DNA from: Halovenus sp.
Lineage (GTDB): Archaea; Halobacteriota; Halobacteria; Halobacteriales; Haloarculaceae
Assembly (NCBI GenBank): GCA_003551945.1
Contig: PUNZ01000158.1
Coordinates: forward strand, 10,893 to 74,892
Direction of reading: 5' to 3'
DNA: 64,000 bases
Shown piece after piece: positions 34,133 through 43,202 of the stretch (positions are counted from its first letter, which is position 1; each line of letters opens with the position of its first letter). The translations under genes were made by a program, and so were the position numbers. The notes below the pieces were generated by a model, which worked only from the letters and a program-made list of their open reading frames with translations, ran no database searches and had not been told where the DNA came from.

Positions 34133-34149
34133 TGGTTGTAACGTGCTCG

Positions 34150-35250
34150 TTATTCAGTATTCAGTGTACTCCGGTCAAGTGTGATTCCGAGTCCGGGCTC
34201 ATCACGGGGGGTGAGATACCCGTCTTCGACGCTAAACGGCTGTTCGATAACCGACCCCCACGCCTCAGGAACCCACGGGTCGTCTATCGGAAACTCACAC
34301 CATGGGCCGTTAATGGCAACCAGAACCTGCAGGTTTGCCGCAAACCCAATCGCATTTGTCCACGTATGAGGGATGAACGCAACGCCTTGATTTCGAGCAG
34401 CAGCAGCCACTTCGGTTGCCTGGCGGATTCCCGTTGCAAGGGCCGCATCTGGTTGTAAGATATCAACAGCGTCGGCATCCAGGAACTGATACAGTTCGTG
34501 AGCGCCGTGGTTGAATTCCCCACCAGCTATCGGAATATCCGTCGCACTCCGCAACTGTGCATATCCGTCATAGTTGTGACGCGGGAGTGGCTCTTCAAGC
34601 CAGCCAATATTTCCAATATCTTCGAGTTCACGTGCGACTTGAATGGCCTCGCTGACCGACCAAATCGACTCCTCGTCCATCACGGTCACCATCCACCCCT
34701 TATTGGCATCGACCATCAACGTCAGTTCAGGGAAGGCTTCGCGAACCGCCCGTACAACCTCGATATCGTCGCGTTCGGTAATCCGGAGTTTAACCGCTTC
34801 GAACCCTTCTGCCACACGTTCTTCAACATAGTCGATTCGCTCGTCAGCGGGGAGTTTCTGTCCTGTACTCGCGTACGCTCGAACAGGCTCTGCGCTCCCA
34901 CCAAGCAGTTCATACACTGGCTTATCTGCCGCTTTCCCGATAATATCCCACATCGCGAGTTCGATATGCCATGACCGTGGGCCGATGGTGTGGATACTCT
35001 CTAGCTTTTTGGTAATCGTCTCGATATCGTGTGGGTCCTCGCCGATGAGGAAAAGCGCCAACACCTCCTCGTAGTCGATGCCACCGGCAAAGCTTGGACT
35101 TGCTGTGATGCCAGTTATCCCCTCGTCCGTCTCGATTTCGAACACCTCAGCCTCATGTGTTCCCTGTGGATAGCCGGGTATCCACGTCGGATAGAACGCC
35201 CCATCCAGAGGGTGGCTGACATGGTGTTGTGTAACACCAGTAATTTTCAT
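34150..35250 (-). CDS. Mandelate racemase/muconate lactonizing enzyme family protein
   Basis: 366 residues from the ATG at 35250 (a GTG at 35277 is also in frame). The enolase-superfamily fold shows an N-terminal capping domain, KLRI at the first catalytic lysine position, metal ligands in MVDANKGW, WLEEPL and IAGGEFNHG, and the late FIPHTW His. In this family the reaction is an abstraction of a proton alpha to a carboxylate, most often dehydration of a sugar acid. With the ALDH and ADH it probably forms a sugar-acid catabolic set. Confidence 0.88.
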   Translation of the reverse strand: MKITGVTQHHVSHPLDGAFYPTWIPGYPQGTHEAEVFEIETDEGITGITASPSFAGGIDYEEVLALFLIGEDPHDIETITKKLESIHTIGPRSWHIELAMWDIIGKAADKPVYELLGGSAEPVRAYASTGQKLPADERIDYVEERVAEGFEAVKLRITERDDIEVVRAVREAFPELTLMVDANKGWMVTVMDEESIWSVSEAIQVARELEDIGNIGWLEEPLPRHNYDGYAQLRSATDIPIAGGEFNHGAHELYQFLDADAVDILQPDAALATGIRQATEVAAAARNQGVAFIPHTWTNAIGFAANLQVLVAINGPWCEFPIDDPWVPEAWGSVIEQPFSVEDGYLTPRDEPGLGITLDRSTLNTE

Positions 35251-35391
35251 CTCATCTAACACACTACTGGGCGCCACCTAACCGTTAGGACGAATCACTG
35301 CGGCCATTCAAAAGGGACCGCACAATGTACTGGTCGCATCGGAGAGGACTGAACACAATCCTCAACAGGTCTCCGACGTAATAATAAGAAA

Positions 35392-35892
35392 ATGGCCGAT
35401 TCGTCCACGCCTGAAACCGAATCCGATGAGAGCACGCTCACTGAGGAGTCCATTGACCCCGTTGCCCTCTCATATCAACACCCAATCCTGCTCTTTGATG
35501 GTGTCTGTAACCTCTGTAATAATTCGATTCAGTTCGTCATTGAGCGCGACTCGGATGCGACCTTTCGGTTCGCCCCGCTTCAGTCGCCGCTGGCACAAGA
35601 ACTGCTTGATGAGTGTGAATACACCGGTGACCGCTTCGACTCAGTCGTTCTGGTCGAGAATGGGACCTGCTACAGTAAATCTGATGCCGTGATTCGGGCC
35701 GGTCGGTATCTCGGTGGTCTCTACCGTCTCCTTACCCTTGGTCGCGTTTTCCCACGGTGGCTCAGAAACCGCGTTTACGATTTCGTTGCAAACCGTCGGT
35801 ACGGCTGGTTTGGAAAACGAGAGTCCTGTATGATGCCGACCCCGGATATCGAAGAGCGATTCCTTGCCGGTGGCCCAGCAAAGAGTGAGTAA
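35392..35892 (+). CDS. DCC (DUF393) family thiol-disulfide oxidoreductase-like protein
   Basis: 166 residues. After an acidic N-terminal 30 residues comes the DCC motif: LLFDGVCNLCNNSIQFVIERD, with the CxxC pair, then SVVLVENGTCYSKSDAVIRAGRYLGG and a C-terminal NRRYGWFGKRESC. The family is predicted to have a thioredoxin-like fold, but its substrate is unknown. It is divergent from the enolase-superfamily gene and convergent with dapD. Confidence 0.88.
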   Translation: MADSSTPETESDESTLTEESIDPVALSYQHPILLFDGVCNLCNNSIQFVIERDSDATFRFAPLQSPLAQELLDECEYTGDRFDSVVLVENGTCYSKSDAVIRAGRYLGGLYRLLTLGRVFPRWLRNRVYDFVANRRYGWFGKRESCMMPTPDIEERFLAGGPAKSE

Positions 35893-35911
35893 ATGAGCGA
35901 GTGCAGTCGCT

Positions 35912-36739
35912 CTACTCTCGCAGCGCGTCCTCCCGCTCGACGCTTTCAAGCGTCTCTTCTTCGATATGTGTCGCCACAACAGCCGGTTTGTAGGCCCCGC
36001 CATCAAAGAGCTCATGGTCGCTAATCGAGGATTTTACATATCGGCTGAACGCTCGTCGCTCCGGTGGAAGGTGACCATAGATAACTTCCTCCTCAACGAG
36101 GTCATAGACCGGAATCCTTGGCGTAAGCAACGTATTTTCCCCAACAACGCTGTTTTCGCCGACAACAAACCCAGAGGTGACGCGACAACCAGCACCAAGT
36201 GAAACGCCATCTTCGATGACGACTGGTGCGCCCTCGACTGGCTCTAACACCCCGCCAATCAGTGTGTTCGCACCGAGTTTTACGTTTTCACCAATTTGAG
36301 CGCACGACCCGACCGTGTCACAGGAATCGACGAGCGTCCCGTCCCCGAGTGATGCGCCAATGTTGACGAACGATGGACTCATCAAAATCACATCATCGCC
36401 GATGTGAGCGCCACGGCGGACAACCGTTCCATCAGGCGTATTCCGGGAGCCGCGTTTCCCAAGTTCACTCGTATCTGCCAACGGGAGAACGTCGTTATAT
36501 GTCGTCTCACCGTAGCGATATTTCGAGATGTTTCGCAGGCCAAAGTTCAGGAGGACGCCCTGTTTAACCCACGCATTGGCGACCCACTCGCCGTCGACTT
36601 TTTCAGCCGCACGAATTGTGCCAGCCTCAAGGGCTTCAAGGAAATCGCCGAGTACCGACATCGTTTCGATGCTTGTCTCTTCGGTGGTTCCTTCTTGATA
36701 GTGGTGCCACAACTCTTCAATCTGTGATTGCAGGCTCAT
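35912..36739 (-). CDS. dapD: Tetrahydrodipicolinate N-succinyltransferase
   Basis: 275 residues from the ATG at 36739. The C-terminal two thirds is a left-handed beta-helix of hexapeptide repeats (VDSCDTVGSCAQIGENVKLG, IEDGVSLGAGCRVTSGFVVG), and GAHIGDDVILMSPSFVNIGA is typical of DapD. It makes N-succinyl-2-amino-6-ketopimelate in the succinylase branch of diaminopimelate/lysine synthesis. Asd, an earlier enzyme of the route, is at 52005-53042. The other dap genes are not nearby. Confidence 0.92.
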   Translation of the reverse strand: MSLQSQIEELWHHYQEGTTEETSIETMSVLGDFLEALEAGTIRAAEKVDGEWVANAWVKQGVLLNFGLRNISKYRYGETTYNDVLPLADTSELGKRGSRNTPDGTVVRRGAHIGDDVILMSPSFVNIGASLGDGTLVDSCDTVGSCAQIGENVKLGANTLIGGVLEPVEGAPVVIEDGVSLGAGCRVTSGFVVGENSVVGENTLLTPRIPVYDLVEEEVIYGHLPPERRAFSRYVKSSISDHELFDGGAYKPAVVATHIEEETLESVEREDALRE

Positions 36740-36802
36740 ACCGAGAGCAAGCACCGCGTGCGGTTAGGAACTGTCGATTGTCTTCGAATTGGGGTGGCCG
36801 TG

Positions 36803-37306
36803 TTATTCGTCGATGAGCTCTTCAAATTCCGGGAGCACATCGTCGTCCGGACCATCATCCGCTGCATCTGGTTTTGACTCTGTCTCTTCGTCAGCTGTTG
36901 ACTCCTCGTCAGATTCTGTTGCCGTCTCGTCTTCGGCCGTATCCGTCTCATCGGAATCGTCTTCATCCTCTTCTTCTAACACCTCAATTTCCAGCACATC
37001 AAGTGGGATGTTTCTGAGGCGCTGTCCGATTTCTTTCCGAGCAATCCGCGAGGCGTGTTCCTCGCGTTCAACGTTAAACACGGTCATCTCGAGTTCCAAG
37101 GCAACTAACGCTTCATCAGCCGCGATGAACGCAGGTGGAAGCTCCTCACCAGATGGCGACGTTCGCTCACCCATGTTGATTTCGACATAGTTGAGGTCCG
37201 GGTTGAGCATCTCGCCGGTTTTCGAGATGGCAATTCGGATGGCCTCATCCGGTGTTTCGACGTCATACACGGGCACAGCGGCTTCGACGACAACTCTGCA
37301 GTTCAT
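36803..37306 (-). CDS. UPF0212/DUF555 family protein
   Basis: 167 residues from the ATG at 37306; frames reaching further upstream would invade the next promoter region. The conserved archaeal UPF0212 block is at the N-terminus (VVVEAAVPVYDVETPDEAI, GEMLNPDLNYVEIN, ALVALELEMTVFNVEREEHA). The last 55 residues are a long Asp/Glu/Ser/Thr tail, an extreme version of haloarchaeal acidity. The function is unknown. It is divergent from the glycosylase gene. Confidence 0.88.
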   Translation of the reverse strand: MNCRVVVEAAVPVYDVETPDEAIRIAISKTGEMLNPDLNYVEINMGERTSPSGEELPPAFIAADEALVALELEMTVFNVEREEHASRIARKEIGQRLRNIPLDVLEIEVLEEEDEDDSDETDTAEDETATESDEESTADEETESKPDAADDGPDDDVLPEFEELIDE

Positions 37307-37442
37307 ATAAGACGTTTGTCTGGCAAGTAATATGAAGGTTAGGCCTCTTACAACGTGCTTCGGGCCAGGTAAACACCCAGTAATGAAAACAACGGAGAAG
37401 GCTTCGACAAACAAATGATGGTTCCAGCCATTAGTTGGGACA

Positions 37443-38363
37443 ATGAAACGCGGGACGATTGCGCTTGAAGACACTGGACCATTTGATCTTCAATCGACGC
37501 TTGAAAGCGGCCAGTCCTATCTCTGGTGGCGTGAAGATGGAAATGATTTTCAAGACGAGTCAGTATTTGGGGGGAATAACTGGTATTTGACGACAACCCG
37601 GGAACGCAAGACGCCAGCCGTTATTCGTGTCCGTCAGTACGACGGACAGTTGGAGTGGGAGTCAACAATCGACGCAACGCCCATCCTCGAACGACGGCTT
37701 CGGCTTACCGATGACCTCAACGCAATCCGGCAGAAGACACCGACCGATCCGTTGATTGACACTGCATTTGAACAATACTGGGGGATGCGAATCGTCCGTG
37801 ACCCGCCGTTTCCCTCACTGATTTCGTTTATCTGCTCGGCACAGATGCACGTCAGCCGAATTCATGAGATGCAGCAGTCTCTCCGAGAGGCTTACGGAAC
37901 GCCAGTTTCGTTCCACAATGAGACCTATTATGCCTACCCGACACCTGAGCAGCTCGCTGACGCAACGGAGGTGGAACTTCGTGACCTTTCATTGGGTTAC
38001 CGAGCACCATACGTAAAGCGGACCGCAGAAATGGTCGCAGAGGGAACGACTCCGAATGAGGCACGGGAATATCCCTACGAAGACGCACGCGAGCATCTCA
38101 CACAATTCGTTGGTGTCGGTGATAAAGTAGCAGATTGTGTGCTGTTATTTGCGCTTGATTTTCTGGAAGCGGTTCCGCTGGACACATGGATACGAAAAAC
38201 CATTGCAGAGTATTACCCGGATTGTGACCGAGGGAACTACAACGAGACATCCGCGGCGATTCGGGAACGCCTCGGACCTGAGTTCGCTGGCTACACCCAG
38301 ACGTATCTATTCCATTATTTACGCCATGCCGGAGAAGAAGCCCCAGTGGGCCCGATACAGTGA
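37443..38363 (+). CDS. 8-oxoguanine DNA glycosylase/AP lyase (OGG-type, HhH-GPD)
   Basis: 306 residues. The N-terminal beta-domain (FDLQSTLESGQSYLWW) is followed by the HhH-GPD helix-hairpin-helix: FVGVGDKVADCVLLFALDF with the catalytic Lys, and then PLDTWIRK with the catalytic Asp, at about residues 215-245. It excises oxidised guanine in base-excision repair. The length and domain order match Ogg1-type enzymes. It is divergent from UPF0212. Confidence 0.9.
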   Translation: MKRGTIALEDTGPFDLQSTLESGQSYLWWREDGNDFQDESVFGGNNWYLTTTRERKTPAVIRVRQYDGQLEWESTIDATPILERRLRLTDDLNAIRQKTPTDPLIDTAFEQYWGMRIVRDPPFPSLISFICSAQMHVSRIHEMQQSLREAYGTPVSFHNETYYAYPTPEQLADATEVELRDLSLGYRAPYVKRTAEMVAEGTTPNEAREYPYEDAREHLTQFVGVGDKVADCVLLFALDFLEAVPLDTWIRKTIAEYYPDCDRGNYNETSAAIRERLGPEFAGYTQTYLFHYLRHAGEEAPVGPIQ

Positions 38364-38445
38364 AGTTTCAGCCAAAGACTGCAGCAGCGAACTTCACAGC
38401 GATGGGCCAGTATAACGAGCGAATCGGTAGAGAACTATCGTCTAT

Positions 38446-38730
38446 CTAGTGACTGTGGCCGGTCATCTCGCCGAAGGACTGTCCGAATCGTTCTTCGAAC
38501 AGTTCCATCGTGAGGGCCTCTGCTTTTTCGATTTCTTCGCCAACGTCGCCATGGCTATGATGGACGATTCCGTGGGCTTGCTGGGCCAGGCCGAGCATTG
38601 CGAGGTCGCCCACAACTTCGAGTGGGTCTTCACCTTCTTCGCTCAGGAGGTCAAGTATGCCAGCGGCGACCGTAATTTCATCCTGTGCGTCTCCTGCTTC
38701 AAGCGTGACTGTGACAGTTTCCTGTGACAT
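38446..38730 (-). CDS. Conserved acidic haloarchaeal protein
   Basis: 94 residues, strongly acidic, mostly helical after an initial beta segment. There are histidine pairs (GIVHHSHGD, and a GHSH end) that could be metal ligands. I recognise the pattern as a small haloarchaea-only family with no known function. It is convergent with the glycosylase and precedes the METTL5-like gene divergently. Confidence 0.7.
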   Translation of the reverse strand: MSQETVTVTLEAGDAQDEITVAAGILDLLSEEGEDPLEVVGDLAMLGLAQQAHGIVHHSHGDVGEEIEKAEALTMELFEERFGQSFGEMTGHSH

Positions 38731-38811
38731 ACCCTCCTTTCGATACTGAGCCCTTTACATTTGTCCGTCGCCGGTTGAGAAAAATCTATTACTTTGGATA
38801 ATCAAATAAAG

Positions 38812-38821
38812 TTTTTACATT
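38812..38821 (+). promoter_or_regulatory. TATA-like box before the METTL5-like gene
   Basis: TTTTTACATT in an AT-rich stretch lies 22-31 bases before the ATG at 38843, consistent with a leaderless transcript. Confidence 0.45.
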
Positions 38822-38842
38822 AGTATGGCGTATTCAGGTTAG

Positions 38843-39469
38843 ATGATGGCCACAAAAAGTGAGTTAACCCAGCAACTGGGTGTCGTGGCAGGGTTTGATG
38901 ACCCACGGGTTGAGTTAGAACAGTATCGGACACCGCCTGAGTTGGCAGCAGACCTCGTTCACACCGCAGATTTACAGGGAGATATCGAAGGACAGACGGT
39001 TTTTGATTTGGGTTGTGGGACCGGCATGCTTGCACTCGCAGCAGCCCTCAGGGGACCAAAAGCGGTTGTTGGGGTTGACCTTGACCCGGATCCGCTTGCG
39101 ACCGCACGACAAAACGAAAAGCGGGTTGCGACGAAGACACCAGTTTCGTGGGTTCGAGGGGATGCGACCCGGCTTCCGCTCTCTGCTCCTGACCACACCA
39201 CAGTACTCATGAACCCTCCGTTTGGGGCCCAGAAAGGAAATAAACACGCAGATAGAGCCTTTCTTGAACAGACCGCAGACGTTGCAACCGTCTCGTACTC
39301 CATTCATAACACCGGCAGTGCGGAGTTCGTCGAGTCGTTCGCCGCTGACAACGGTGGGACAGTCACGCACGCCTTTGCCGCCGAGTTCGATGTACCCCGG
39401 ACATTCTCATTCCATACCGAAGACACACAAGTACTTGATGTGGAGCTATTCAGAATCGAATGGCAGTAA
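38843..39469 (+). CDS. METTL5-family RNA N6-adenine methyltransferase
   Basis: 208 residues; a second ATG lies at 38846. The N-terminus has LEQYRTPPELAADLVHTA. Motif I is VFDLGCGTGMLALAAALRG, followed by VGVDLDPDP and the catalytic NPPF in LMNPPFGAQKGNKHADRAF, the METTL5 form of the N6-methyladenine motif. Eukaryotic METTL5 methylates an adenine of 18S rRNA; a 16S rRNA target is the natural inference here. It is convergent with the rhomboid gene. Confidence 0.88.
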   Translation: MMATKSELTQQLGVVAGFDDPRVELEQYRTPPELAADLVHTADLQGDIEGQTVFDLGCGTGMLALAAALRGPKAVVGVDLDPDPLATARQNEKRVATKTPVSWVRGDATRLPLSAPDHTTVLMNPPFGAQKGNKHADRAFLEQTADVATVSYSIHNTGSAEFVESFAADNGGTVTHAFAAEFDVPRTFSFHTEDTQVLDVELFRIEWQ

Positions 39470-39497
39470 CTCCGTAACAAAGCGGTTCAACCAGCCC

Positions 39498-41192
39498 CTA
39501 AGGCTCTTGCTGGCGAGTCTGAAACTCGGCGAGCGTGAACTCAGTCCCCTCATGAGAAACCCTGATGTCATCGTTGACACGTTCGTACTCGACGCCATCG
39601 ATGCGAAACGTCTCGTTTTCCGTCGGTAATTGCTTCGACGCAATCTCTTGCCCATCTTGTTCGACAGTGAGGTTGTAAAACTCATCCACTGGCTCAATAC
39701 TCACGTTGGCTCCATTGACTCGCATATCGCTTTTTGCAGGCGAGTCGCGGTATAAAAGGGTCCACTCCTCATCACCCACTGTCCCGAATACTTTGGCGGT
39801 GCTATTGCCTTCGGTAAACGACCAAGCGGTCCGGTCGACATACACGATTTCGCGCCAAGTCGTATCCCCAACCGGAATTGCCACTCGCCCATCAAACGCG
39901 AGTTCGTTGGCAGAGACCGCACGCTCCCAGATATTCCGCTCATCGCTCGTAACAATCACGCCGCTCACCGTGACAGATGGTTCCCACAGTGGGGGGACAC
40001 TAACGGAGCCGATATATTGGTCTTCGACCCCTTCCGCGTAGGTTATCGTATAATCTCCCACGTCGAGTTGTCCCTCGGATGCGTCTTCAAGTTCCGTTCC
40101 GGGGCTAATTGGGGTGACACTGTACGCAATCCCGCCAATTGAAAGCGCAACGACTGCAGCAATGAGCAACCCAACTGCAACTGGTTTCAGCCCTGGAAGG
40201 CGTTGTAACCGAAGCCGACCTACCTGTGGTCCTGTGGCAGCGACTGCAATGACCACAGCGAGGATAATGATACCGGCAGTTCCCACCGCGCGAAACAAAA
40301 TGTACTGGTCAGTCCCGAGATACCAGTATACGGCATCCATTGACCGGGTGACAGCGAACACAAGCGCGGCAAACCAGACGTAGATAATTTCCGGTTGCTG
40401 GTTTCGCAGGTTAAGCAAGGCAACTGCAAGGAGTGCGCCAATAAGGACGCCAAAGAGATGTCCCTGTAACGCAACGTCGACCCAAGAAGGCGTGACAATC
40501 CGCGCTTCTGTAGTTGCCGTCACGATTGGGTTTTCAAACGCACGAACAACTAACCGAAGCACCTGCAACCCAAGAATCGCGACGATCGTCACCAACGGTT
40601 TGACAACGAGCGCAAAGCCTGCAAACGCAAAGACAAGACCCGAGAATCCGATGACGGCACCCGGAACTAACAGACTGCCAAGAAAGCCAACGATAATAAC
40701 TGCGCCGACAAAGACAGCAATCCGACCGGCGGGGACAGAAAGTACTCGACCCCACACCGAATTTGATTCACGACCTAACACGGTGCCTGTGGGAGTAGCC
40801 TGTTGTGGTCGGTAGTGGCCCCACGCGTACTCAACAATTGGTGCGAAGACAATTGCCCCGAGCACGTTCCCCTGTAGATGTGAGTGACTTGCATGGGCAA
40901 ATGAGGAAAAGAGTGTTCCCTGGGGATACCACAACGACCAGGACCGGAACGCGGTCATAATTGGTCCGCCTTCTTCAGCCCCTCCTTGAACAAGATAATA
41001 GACCGCATAGACCAGCGCAATCACGATTGCTGTCCCCCACGGAATCCCGTACACGAAGCGTTTACGAAGGACGGAGACTGGATTGTCAAGTCGACTATAC
41101 CGCGAGAGAACCACTGTCGAGAGGACCAGTGCAACGACTAGCGCAACAAGACTGAGTGTTTCCAAAATGATTCCATCGAGCGAAAGCGTCAC
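39498..41192 (-). CDS. Rhomboid-type intramembrane protease with C-terminal external domain
   Basis: 564 residues. Several membrane segments contain the rhomboid motifs: HASHSHLQGNVLG (the H..N loop), the catalytic Ser in GAVIGFSGLVFAFAG and the catalytic His in ALQGHLFGVLIGALL. A further membrane block follows (about residues 270-355), and then a 200-residue extracytoplasmic beta-rich domain (VGDYTITYAEGVEDQYIG..., ending TRQQEP). It is larger than usual rhomboids because of this tail. It cleaves membrane proteins within the bilayer; substrates are unknown. Confidence 0.85.
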   Translation of the reverse strand: MTLSLDGIILETLSLVALVVALVLSTVVLSRYSRLDNPVSVLRKRFVYGIPWGTAIVIALVYAVYYLVQGGAEEGGPIMTAFRSWSLWYPQGTLFSSFAHASHSHLQGNVLGAIVFAPIVEYAWGHYRPQQATPTGTVLGRESNSVWGRVLSVPAGRIAVFVGAVIIVGFLGSLLVPGAVIGFSGLVFAFAGFALVVKPLVTIVAILGLQVLRLVVRAFENPIVTATTEARIVTPSWVDVALQGHLFGVLIGALLAVALLNLRNQQPEIIYVWFAALVFAVTRSMDAVYWYLGTDQYILFRAVGTAGIIILAVVIAVAATGPQVGRLRLQRLPGLKPVAVGLLIAAVVALSIGGIAYSVTPISPGTELEDASEGQLDVGDYTITYAEGVEDQYIGSVSVPPLWEPSVTVSGVIVTSDERNIWERAVSANELAFDGRVAIPVGDTTWREIVYVDRTAWSFTEGNSTAKVFGTVGDEEWTLLYRDSPAKSDMRVNGANVSIEPVDEFYNLTVEQDGQEIASKQLPTENETFRIDGVEYERVNDDIRVSHEGTEFTLAEFQTRQQEP

Positions 41193-41251
41193 TACCAGTA
41201 ACCGAGGGCTTGAACCAGATAAACGTTGACCGACGGCTCGGTTGTCTTAGC

Positions 41252-41950
41252 CTACTCACGTCGCCTTACTGGTGAAATGTTATCTCTCCGGTCATCAAGT
41301 ACCGCAAAGCGCTCATCGCGTTGCCGTTCAAGTTCACGCAAGAGGCGAGCAGCCCAATCGAGCTTTCGACGCTTTTCAGCGGATACCGCAGGGTCAGCAA
41401 AATCCCAGCCAGGAAAAACTAACTCTGCCGCACCACAGTAATCTGCCAGAAATGCCGCTCTATCCCCATCTGTGAACCCACCAAAATTCCGGACGCCCTC
41501 CTTTGGCTCGGCCTGGGTTGTCGGAATCACAACACTGTGTTCATAGGTTGGAAGATACTCACGTATGAGGTCGGTATTGTCACCATGTGCGTGGACGGCA
41601 ACGGGCACCCCACGTTCCGTCAGCATCTGTGCTGTTTCCGGGTTTTTGTCGATATCCGTAACCATACAATCGACAGCAATGCCAGCAGCCATAAGGTCAT
41701 CAGCAGCGGTTGATGCCGCAATGACCGTTTCAGCACTCCGGGCAAGCGAGAGTTCATCCTCTGAGGTAAGCGATGGCCCACCACCTGCGATGGCAACACG
41801 GTGGCCAGCAAGTGACCAGTCATCGACTGCAAAGGTTGGCCCATCAAGGAGCTCTACGAGGACATCACGAGCCGACTCATCACCGCTTCGAGGATACCCA
41901 AAGTCCGAAAGGATTGACTCATATATCGGTTCCCACTCACTGAATTTCAT
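41252..41950 (-). CDS. mptE: 6-hydroxymethyl-7,8-dihydropterin pyrophosphokinase, archaeal MptE type
   Basis: 232 residues of the DUF115/MptE family. VAIAGGGPSLTSEDELSLAR (nucleotide loop), CMVTDIDKNPE, VAVHAHGDN and GNFGGFTDGDRA-like blocks (here RNFGGFTDGDRAAF) are all present. It pyrophosphorylates 6-hydroxymethyl-dihydropterin, the archaeal replacement for FolK. It starts two bases behind folP on the same strand, which agrees with consecutive steps in one pathway. Confidence 0.93.
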   Translation of the reverse strand: MKFSEWEPIYESILSDFGYPRSGDESARDVLVELLDGPTFAVDDWSLAGHRVAIAGGGPSLTSEDELSLARSAETVIAASTAADDLMAAGIAVDCMVTDIDKNPETAQMLTERGVPVAVHAHGDNTDLIREYLPTYEHSVVIPTTQAEPKEGVRNFGGFTDGDRAAFLADYCGAAELVFPGWDFADPAVSAEKRRKLDWAARLLRELERQRDERFAVLDDRRDNISPVRRRE

Positions 41951-41952
41951 TC

Positions 41953-43104
41953 TTACAGACTCCGCTCGTGTTCGATTGCGGCGGTAAGTGCAGTTCCAAG
42001 TGGGCTATCTAACTGGCTGGCAAGCTTGTCAACAGCGGCTACAGGGCCACCAAGTAACGCCCTCCCTGTTTCATCATCAGTGACAACGGTGAGGGGTTCG
42101 CCGCTAACCCGGTCAGTGAGCCCCATTCGTTGCTCCTGAGTGAGTCCTCGGAGTTCATATAGCCGAGAGACGGCCCAGCCAACCTCGGCTGTCGAGTCAC
42201 CAAGGCGCTCAGTATGCCGTGTTGCCTCAGAAAGTGTCGACACATCCAGTGATTCGACAGCAACGGTTGCAGTTGGGTCAGTACCTGTTGCCCGTTTACG
42301 GGTGAACTCCTGCCCAATCAGTGCTGCATCCCGTGTTTCGGCGACATCATGGGTTCGAATAACGTGTGCGCCACGCTCAACCGCCATCGCCGTTGCCGCA
42401 AGCGAAACTGGGAGCGCCTCGTCCGTCTCTCTTCCTGCTACATCGCGCAGGAAGTTTTTCCGGTTAATAGAGACAAGCAGTGGTTGCCCAATGGCCCTGA
42501 ACTCCCGGAGCCGGTCGAAGGTCTCGCGGTCGTCGGCCAGCGTTTTGTCTTCGCTCCAGCCACCGAATGCCGGGTCGATGAGCGTCTTATCAGTGATGCC
42601 GTTTTGAAACAAAGCATCGTAAATGTCGTCAACTGCTTCGATTGCACCCGGTCGTTCAAGATCCGGTGGACTTGCCATCTTTCCAACGGCGACGTCGTAC
42701 TCCTCACACACCTCAGGCATCTTCGGGTCTGCAAATCCACAGATATCGTTCACCATATCAAATCCTTCAGCGAGTGCTTTCTCAGCAACTTCGTGGTATC
42801 GAGTTTCGATGGAATAAATAGCATCACCGCTGACGCTCTCGATGGTTTCGAGCGCTGTCTCAAGTCGGTCAATTTCCTCTTGTGCGGAAAGAACCTCAAA
42901 CCGCTTGTTGGCAGATTCGAGGCCGATGTCGACGATATCTGCCCCTTGGTCGATAAGCTCCTCATCGACGTAGGCAGCAGCCTCGTCAGCACTGTTGAAC
43001 ACGGAGGGTTTGTATGGGGATTCCTGGCTGACGTTCAGGACGCCCATGATTCGCGGCGGATACTCATCTCCAATCTTCAAACCGGCAGCATCGACTGTTC
43101 GCAT
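41953..43104 (-). CDS. folP: Dihydropteroate synthase
   Basis: 383 residues, longer than bacterial FolP because of an extra C-terminal domain of about 110 residues. Pterin-binding motifs are present: RIMGVLNVSQESPY, GADIVDIGLESAN, a FDMVNDICGFADP segment and LIDPAFGGWSEDKTL. It joins the pterin pyrophosphate from MptE to p-aminobenzoate or a related arylamine. It forms an operon with mptE. Its promoter region lies in the gap shared with the divergent methylase gene. Confidence 0.94.
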   Translation of the reverse strand: MRTVDAAGLKIGDEYPPRIMGVLNVSQESPYKPSVFNSADEAAAYVDEELIDQGADIVDIGLESANKRFEVLSAQEEIDRLETALETIESVSGDAIYSIETRYHEVAEKALAEGFDMVNDICGFADPKMPEVCEEYDVAVGKMASPPDLERPGAIEAVDDIYDALFQNGITDKTLIDPAFGGWSEDKTLADDRETFDRLREFRAIGQPLLVSINRKNFLRDVAGRETDEALPVSLAATAMAVERGAHVIRTHDVAETRDAALIGQEFTRKRATGTDPTATVAVESLDVSTLSEATRHTERLGDSTAEVGWAVSRLYELRGLTQEQRMGLTDRVSGEPLTVVTDDETGRALLGGPVAAVDKLASQLDSPLGTALTAAIEHERSL

Positions 43105-43202
43105 GTCCCCTAGTTGGCTCCCATCGTGTTAAATCAGTCGTCGTCCGTCCGAGCAGACCACGTTTCGCGCGGCTTTTACGGTGGTCTCCCATACTCCCGT
43201 TG

